Below are positions 58,240 to 64,000 of a stretch of DNA of 64,000 nt, piece by piece. The stretch lies in assembly GCF_950295315.1 (NCBI RefSeq), contig NC_080166.1:101978999-102042998 (forward strand), read 5' to 3'. Position numbers and translations under genes: made by a program. The stretch comes from Erinaceus europaeus (Eukaryota > Chordata > Mammalia > Eulipotyphla > Erinaceidae). Numbering within the stretch: the first letter of the stretch is position 1; each line of letters begins with the position of its first letter. The notes under the pieces were generated by a model. It made no database searches. It saw only the letters and a program-made list of their open reading frames with translations, and was not told the DNA's origin.

Positions 58240-59404
58240 ATATATATTCCTGTCATCTCCTCCTTTGTAAGCCATATCTACACCTGTTATTACTACCAAA
58301 TGCCTTTGCTTTCTTCCTCTTCTCTCTTCAGCTCCTGATTGAATTGAGGTCATCTTCCCATAACATTTTTCCCCCTCTGGGAGTATGGACCAAAATTCTT
58401 TATGGGAGGCAGATAATGGGCTGGCTTCTGTAATTGTTTCTCTGTTGCACATGGGTGTTGACAGTTCTATCTATACTCCCAGCCTGTTTCTATCTTTCCC
58501 TTGTAGGGTAGTGCTATGGTTCTAGAACACATCAGTGAGGATTTCTGCACTGGGAAGTCAAGATGGGATTATTTGCAACTTGCATCTGCAACTTGGTGGC
58601 AGAAGTTGTATGATATAAAGCAGGACAAAATGTTTAATAGACAAAAACCATACAGTAGAAATAGACAGGTGAAAATAGGGATCTTATGGTGGAAAGAAGC
58701 CAAGAAGTTTAGGGGTTGATGACTTCAGTAATTTTTCCCTGAGTTTGATACCTAACATGCAAGTAGACTGAAAATACTATCTGGGACCATGTCAGAGTTG
58801 AGAATAGGGCTAGAATGTTGAATTAGCGCAGGGAGTAACTCCAAAACTTGAGGAAGTATATAAAGATAATTAACTATTTACCCCATAGATCTGATCCAGT
58901 GATATATATATATATATATCACAGGAGCTTGTGGAACATCTAATTCCCTATCGATCTAAATTCATAGTTAATAGTCACAGCTGGGAACATTCTAGACTGC
59001 ACTCATTTCAGGACCAGTCTCCCTCAAGTGGCAAAGTAAGATGACACAACCTCCTTTCAGAAAGTAGGTCAATGCTTTTTGTTGCTATTTTAAGATGTAA
59101 ATATTTGTCACTTGGCTTCACACATCAACATTTTCAGATTGCTCTGATTTTTTACATTAATTTCATGTGTTATATATGAATCCAAAGTTTCAAGTCTCAA
59201 GTTTCACAGGAGACAGACAGTGAGGAAGAAATCAGATCATCATTCTGGTACATATGTACCAGGGATCAAACCAGGAACTCCAGACATGCAATTCCTATTG
59301 AGCTATTTACATAGGTCTGCCTTGTGTTATTCAATGTCTTCATTCCCCATTTCTTTACCTGCTACATCTTTGCATATATATAGTCTTAGACACTATATAT
59401 ATAT

Positions 59405-59757
59405 ATATTTTTTCCCTCCAGGGTTATTGCTGGACTCGGTGCCTGCACCATGAATCCATCGCTCCTGGAGGCCATTTTTTTCCCTTTTTGTTGCCCTAGT
59501 TGTTGCAGCCTCATTGCGGTTATTATTGCCATTGTTGACGTTGCTTTATTGTTGGATAGGACAGAGAGAAATGGAGAGAGGAGGGGAAGACAGAGAGAGA
59601 GGGGAGAGAAAGATAGACACCTGCAGACCTGCTTCACCGCCCGTGAAGCGACTCCCCTGCAGGTGGGGAGTCGGGGCTCCAACCGGGATCCTTACGCCGG
59701 TCCCTGCGCTTTGCGCCACGTGCGCTTAACCCACTGCGCCACCGCCCGACTCCCACC
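59405..59757 (-). repeat. SINE, group F with group A head, full length and young
   Basis: Contains CTCCAGGGTTATTGCTGGAC, CACCATGAATCCATCGCTCC, TTGTTGGATAGGACAGAGAG, GCGACTCCCCTGCAGGTGGG, CTTTGCGCCACGTGCGCTTA and CACCGCCCGACTCCCA. ATATATTTTTT-like sequence flanks both sides. It is the best preserved and most CpG-rich SINE in the window. Confidence 0.95.
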
Positions 59758-60639
59758 ATATATTTTTTTAAACAGGCTTTCTTTGAATGATATTGGAAGA
59801 ATGGTCATATCACTATGTTGTGGCTATTCATTTTTCTCCCTTTACTGTTTATCACTGTTTCTATGTGATACACTTTCACTTTCCAACCAAATTCTTAAAG
59901 CATAGACTAGGGCAGCTAGTAAGTGTTCAAAAAGTTTGTCTACAGGAATAAACAGAACTATCATTATGATTATTTCCTAAGTAACCTGGACAAGTAAACT
60001 TTTTCACTTGTTATAATATGAACTGCTGCTATTAAAGTTGTATTTACACTAATACAACAATCAGGACTTTAACATATGTAGTTTAGAGCCTTGTAGCATC
60101 ACTAGTAAGTAAGCCATTCATTGTTCTTCCAAGAAGTATTATTTTTTTCCCTCTGCTAACTTCTTAATTGTGTCAGAGTACTAAAAACATGTGTTTATTT
60201 TTTTAGAAGTTCTGTTTTCCCATTCTTCCCAGGATTGTTAAAACTTTCAAACTAGTTGCACCTGCTACTTCTGGACTTAAGTGGCAAAAATAAGTTATAT
60301 TTGGGGGGAGAAAGAATGAGAACAATATGAGAATTCTGTATAGGATGTCATTCAAGTCTTAGATATTTGGTTTGGAGTAGTACAGCCATAGCCTGTTATA
60401 TTTAAAACCAGGTGTCAAATAGCATCTTAAATTCAGCTCATCCTAACTTTCTTTTTCTGCAGCAGAACCATGTTGTAATTCATTAATTAGCATCATGCAC
60501 TAATTAAATTACTGAGGATGAGATATCCTCTGGAGTGACATTTCTAAGTAAATCAATGTTCCCAAATATATCCTCTGACTTTCTCACCAAATCACCATTC
60601 CTTTACATCTAGGATAACTGGAACTGCTTCTTGACGCTT
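59758..60639. other. Unique non-coding DNA
   Basis: No repeat family or gene recognised. Confidence 0.5.
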
Positions 60640-61290
60640 GTCTTTGCCTTCTCATTTCCACTCCTATAATCCATTCTCCTCACAGCAGTCAGTGTGAAAT
60701 TTTACCACACAAATCAGATTATGTTATTTTCTTTCTTAAAAACCCTCCAGCAACATTTCATTGCCTCAGAATAAAATCCAAACTTCTTCTCTCAGCTTGA
60801 AGGCAGTACTGAGAGGCCCCTACCTTATTTGCCCTCCTAACCTCTTACATGGGCCTCTCTCTCACTAAACTGTAGTTTCTGAACTCCTTCATATCTTTCT
60901 TCATGACCCTCAGACTCACAGTTTTTTGTTTGTTTGTTTGTTTTGAATTGTATGGTCTTTGTATCCATTGTTGTCTTATACTTCTATAACAACAACAACA
61001 ACAATAATAATAAACTAATGCTAAATATTCTAGTTGTCTAATCAGTGCTTACCTCAGCCTAAGGAACATCATGATCCTGTTACCACCTCAGTCATTAAGT
61101 TTATAGTGCTTATTCAACCAATAGTACTTACTTACCCAGAAATTAGAATCTATAATCCCTCCACAGCTATATTATACGAGGTGTCACAAAGAAGCTCATC
61201 ATTTATTCACTCTTTACCTAACACAAAACCAGGTACATAGTAACCTCTCAAGAAATAGTAGTTTATTCATTAATAAAGGAAATAAAGAAC
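60640..61290 (+). mobile_element. Ancient L2 LINE 3' region
   Basis: CCATTCTCCTCACAGCAGTC, AAATCAGATTATGTTA, AAAACCCTCCAGCAACATTT, CTCAGAATAAAATCCAAACT follow the order of the L2 3' region, and the block near 61215-61260 (GGTACATAGTAACCTCTCAA) resembles its last bases. Divergence is high, as expected for an element older than placental mammals. A (CAA)n/(TAA)n run near 60990-61015 interrupts it. Confidence 0.6.
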
Positions 61291-61817
61291 AGGCATTGAG
61301 ACAATTATTAAATAACTAATATCTCACTTTCAGATTTGGTAAATCATCCTTCAACTTTGCATTTTGACTAATGATTAATGATTTTTACTAGTCAGCTCAC
61401 ATCTGTCAGACTCCAGTTATACTACCCAGAATTTTACATAGTTTATACAGGTTAAAATATGTATCACTCAGAATATTCTCATGAACCTGATTTTAATTTA
61501 TCTTGTTTCTGCTAAGGTGGGCATTTAGACACAAAGTTTAAGTGGTTAGCTCTTAATGTTGCACACCATATGAAGTTAAAATGGAGACTCAAATACCCAA
61601 GTGCCACCATTAGTGTAGCAAAATATAGTGGGAACTTTTTCCTACCACAATCAATGTATAATTGTTAATGGTAGATACTGAGTAACTGTGAAATCACAAT
61701 GTGGGGCTATTATAAACTGTGAAAGTCCATTAAATTATTTATAAGAAGTGAAGTAAAAATTGCTAATTTGGGCCCCAGCAGAGTGAATAGCTCTTCTTAA
61801 TAATAAACAAGTTATGG
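61291..61817. other. Unique non-coding DNA
   Basis: Nothing recognised. Confidence 0.45.
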
Positions 61818-62100
61818 GGAGTCGGGCAGTAGTGCAGTGGGTTAAGCATACCTAGCACAAAGTGCAAGGACCTACATAAGGATCCTGGTTTGAGCCCCTG
61901 GCACCTCCTCCCCCCCATAGGGGAGTCGTTTCGCATGCGGTGAAGCAGGTCTGTAGGTGTCTGTCTTTCTCTCCTCCTCTCTGTCTTCCCCTTCTCTCTC
62001 CATTTCTCTCTGTTCTATCCAACAATGACAACATCAATAACAACAACAATAACTACGACAATAAAACAACAAGGGCAACAAAAAGGGAATAAATATTTTT
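61818..62100 (+). repeat. SINE, group A, near full length
   Basis: GGGAGTCGGGCAGTAGTGCA, GATCCTGGTTTGAGCCCCTG, CTCTGTTCTATCCAACAATG, AACAACAAGGGCAACAAAAA. Confidence 0.94.
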
Positions 62101-62448
62101 TAAAAGAAAATATTTATTTAAAAATAATGTTATTTTGTCAATTTTCTATAATTACATTAATGTCTATATGTATTTATGATTATTTTCAAGTTGAGATATG
62201 ATTTGGCAGTAGAGAAACTGAAGATATTTCAGAGACTTTAGTTCCTCAAAACAATGTGCAGTTGAAAATTTAATCTTGCAGGTGTTTTCATATCCATGGT
62301 TCAGAGAGACTCTTAAACTAATTTCAAGCCACATATTTGATGTATGTTTCAAATAATTTCAGTGTTGTTCAGGCACTGGATACATTTCTTATGAGGACTT
62401 ATAAAGTCTGTTTGGTTGGAGGTCCTGCAGAAGTAGAAACTCAGAATC
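62101..62448. other. Unique non-coding DNA
   Basis: Nothing recognised. Confidence 0.45.
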
Positions 62449-62710
62449 AGCAGTTCCTTTTTTTTTTTTAAAGATCTCATTGTTTTTTTAATATTTATTC
62501 CCTTTTATTGCCCTTGTTTTATTGTTGTTATTATTGATGTCATAGTTGTTGGATAGAACAGAGAGAAATGGAGAGAGGAGGGGAAGAAGAGGAGGAGAGA
62601 CAGACAAGTGGGGAGCCGGGGGCTCGAACCGGGATCCTTAGGCCGGTCCTTGTGCTTTGTGCCATGTGCGCTTAATCTGCTGCGCTACTGCCCAACTCCC
62701 AGCAGTTCCT
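62449..62710 (-). repeat. SINE, group A, with internal deletion and target-site duplications
   Basis: AGCAGTTCCT flanks it at 62449-62458 and 62701-62710. The body has lost the CTGCAGACCTGCTTCAC section: GAGACAGACAAGTGGGGAGC joins the two sides of a deletion of about 50 bp. The CGAACCGGGATCC box B complement is intact. Confidence 0.94.
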
Positions 62711-64000
62711 ATTTTTGAAAAGCCTATCCTTTGAGGCTTAACTTGAGACAACTTCCAATCCCTACAGCAATAGGTTGAGTTCTACTTCTTTCTGCTGAAG
62801 ACATGAACCTACTTTGGAAAGCTCAGATCTGTATTTCTCAGTTTCAGTGAAGAGGAATTCCGCCCACCTAAGTATTTCTCATTTTATTATCAGGGTCAGA
62901 TTTCTCTTCTGCTAAACACAGCTGGTAAAAATCCATAGATCTGAACACTACGATCATGTTGAGAGAAAAAAATGGAGAAATGTTTTCTGTAGCAGCCAGA
63001 ATGCTCCAATTTTCATCCCCCTGTTGGAAATAATGAATCCCAGTTGTTGTTAAAGAACGACTATAGCAATAATAACAGTCACTTAAATGTGGGGTGGTCT
63101 TGGCTAATATCTTCTCATAGTAGGTTTTCCCAAAGTTTCATCATATCAATCTTCTGGATCAGAAATACTTAGTATGAGCTAAAATGCACATTCCTGAAGC
63201 AGATTACTCACTTTCTTTGTACTAGGATGTCTGTATAATAAAGATGGGATCTGTAGTGTATAGTACCTCCCATTCGTTAACTATATTCAATTACATATAG
63301 GAAATTTGTGTCCAAAATCCTCTAGATTGTCTAGCAGTCTAAACTTCTTGGATGAAATGATAAAATAAAATAAAAATGAATCCCAAATCTAATTTTCAGT
63401 AGCATCATCCTCACTTATATTTTATTATTTACACATTTTATGAAAATATAAAAATATATGTGATATATTAGTCATTAATTTATTCACTTTAAAAATACTA
63501 ACTTAATCCTACAGAAAACCAGTCATGGCTTTCAATAAACAAGTAAAAGCAAATATAGAGAAATCAAATAAGCAGCCTAAATAGCCAGTATAACCACTGA
63601 AGACCCAGGCACCGTGGCTTTTGCTAGATATACTGTACTGGGTCTTCTTTAGGTAGTTTATTTTAGTTATCCAATTTTATTATGATACTCTACATATTGG
63701 ATAACCATTATTGTTCAGCATGCTGGATGTGGGCCTTTAGAACTGTTTCTGCACTCTATTTTTCTTCTTGAAATCAAAGAGGTTTTCTTTACTGTGAGTA
63801 TATACAGTTCTGTTGTTTTCTTAGTTATGGACTGTAAATAGCAACATCTTCTCTGGTATAGCCTTCTCCATTCACTCTGCACCACATTGTTTCTAGTTAA
63901 TTATATATTCCCTCAGATATTGAAAAGAAACAGGAGCATATTTTTCACAAAGCAAGATTTCATCTGGTTTAAATGTGTGTGTGTGTGTGTGGGTGGGGTG
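62711..64000. other. Unique non-coding DNA
   Basis: No gene recognised. A 10-bp perfect inverted repeat (GAAGACCCAG at 63599-63608, CTGGGTCTTC at 63638-63647) and (GT)n at 63973-63992 are the only structured elements seen. Confidence 0.5.

Larger units (their letters stand above)
57895..59045 (-). mobile_element. Old L1 3'UTR, reverse, carrying an inserted copied segment
   Basis: Landmarks in reverse: CATAATTCCACACTATTCCT and CACCAGAGTTCTGTTCCATC (3' end), CCCCTCTGGGAGTATGGACC, GGGCTGGCTTCTGTAATTGT, CATGGGTGTTGACAG, then the older 3'UTR module (CAGTGATATATAT region, GGAACATTCTAGACTGCACT, GGACCAGTCTCCCTCAAGTG). A (TA)n run and a 98-bp copied segment interrupt it at 58079-58239. Confidence 0.75.

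Noticed and set aside
60640..61290. Possible exon cluster in the relatively GC-balanced segment
   Set aside because: The order of motifs matches the L2 LINE 3' region better than any coding pattern.
1..64000. A previously undescribed multi-gene system
   Set aside because: Every coding-like frame with a protein signature belongs to L1 or Vingi; the remaining DNA shows no gene clusters. The closest to novelty is the gene-less LTR element.

Overview
This window is vertebrate, almost certainly mammalian, intergenic DNA, and the repeats point to a hedgehog (Erinaceus-like). It is AT-rich, shows no exon of a recognisable host gene and no operon structure, and is packed with L1 retrotransposons, many tRNA-derived SINEs with pyrimidine-rich bodies and CAACAA/AATAAA tails of the hedgehog 'ERI' kind, one fragment of a Vingi (Ingi-related) non-LTR retrotransposon (a clade known to have expanded in hedgehogs), and one endogenous retrovirus-like LTR element. 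Every long open reading frame belongs to a mobile element. The species call is inferred from repeat content, not from a host gene.

SINE groups used below. A: head of the type GTCGGGCTGTAGCGCAGCGG, B box GGTTCGAGCCCC, tail ACAACAAGGGCAACAAAAGG. B: head CCAGGTGGTGGC, tail CTCTATCCAATAAATAAA. C: short, B box GAGTTCGATCCCC, tail CATAAATAAATAAAATCTT. D: short, CATAATGGTTATGCAAA near the head and CAGAGCTGAGCAGTGC near the tail. E: 3' end containing GTCTGCCCAGAGTGGTGAA. F: an A/B body plus a 3' extension that reads CTCCAGGGTTATTGCTGG on the opposite strand.

Layout. 1-9.1 kb: unique AT-rich DNA with scattered SINEs, a recent 256-bp tandem duplication (2.8-3.3 kb) and a large pyrimidine microsatellite inside a SINE (4.6-4.96 kb). 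9.1-21.7 kb: truncated L1 3' ends in both orientations, an old internally inverted L1, and the Vingi fragment inserted into a SINE. 23.75-31.2 kb: a 5'-truncated L1 on the + strand with target-site duplications and a probable 3' transduction; a young non-autonomous LTR element (23934-25866, minus orientation) sits inside it. 31.2-40.8 kb: mostly unique DNA with SINEs and L1 tails. 40.85-52.81 kb: a nest on the minus strand, an older L1 interrupted first by a SINE and then by a full-length 7.3-kb younger L1 (43038-50314) that retains a 5'UTR with a YY1-like site. 52.8-64 kb: unique DNA, more SINEs, an old L1 3'UTR that has received a 98-bp copied insertion, and an ancient L2 fragment.

Both long L1 copies are dead (frameshifts and stops in ORF2; the minus copy also has an ORF1 frameshift). 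The LTR element has no gag or pol, so any mobility would depend on proteins supplied elsewhere. I saw no evidence of a new enzymatic or defence system; the interest lies in the young LTR element, the nested insertions and several rearrangement footprints.
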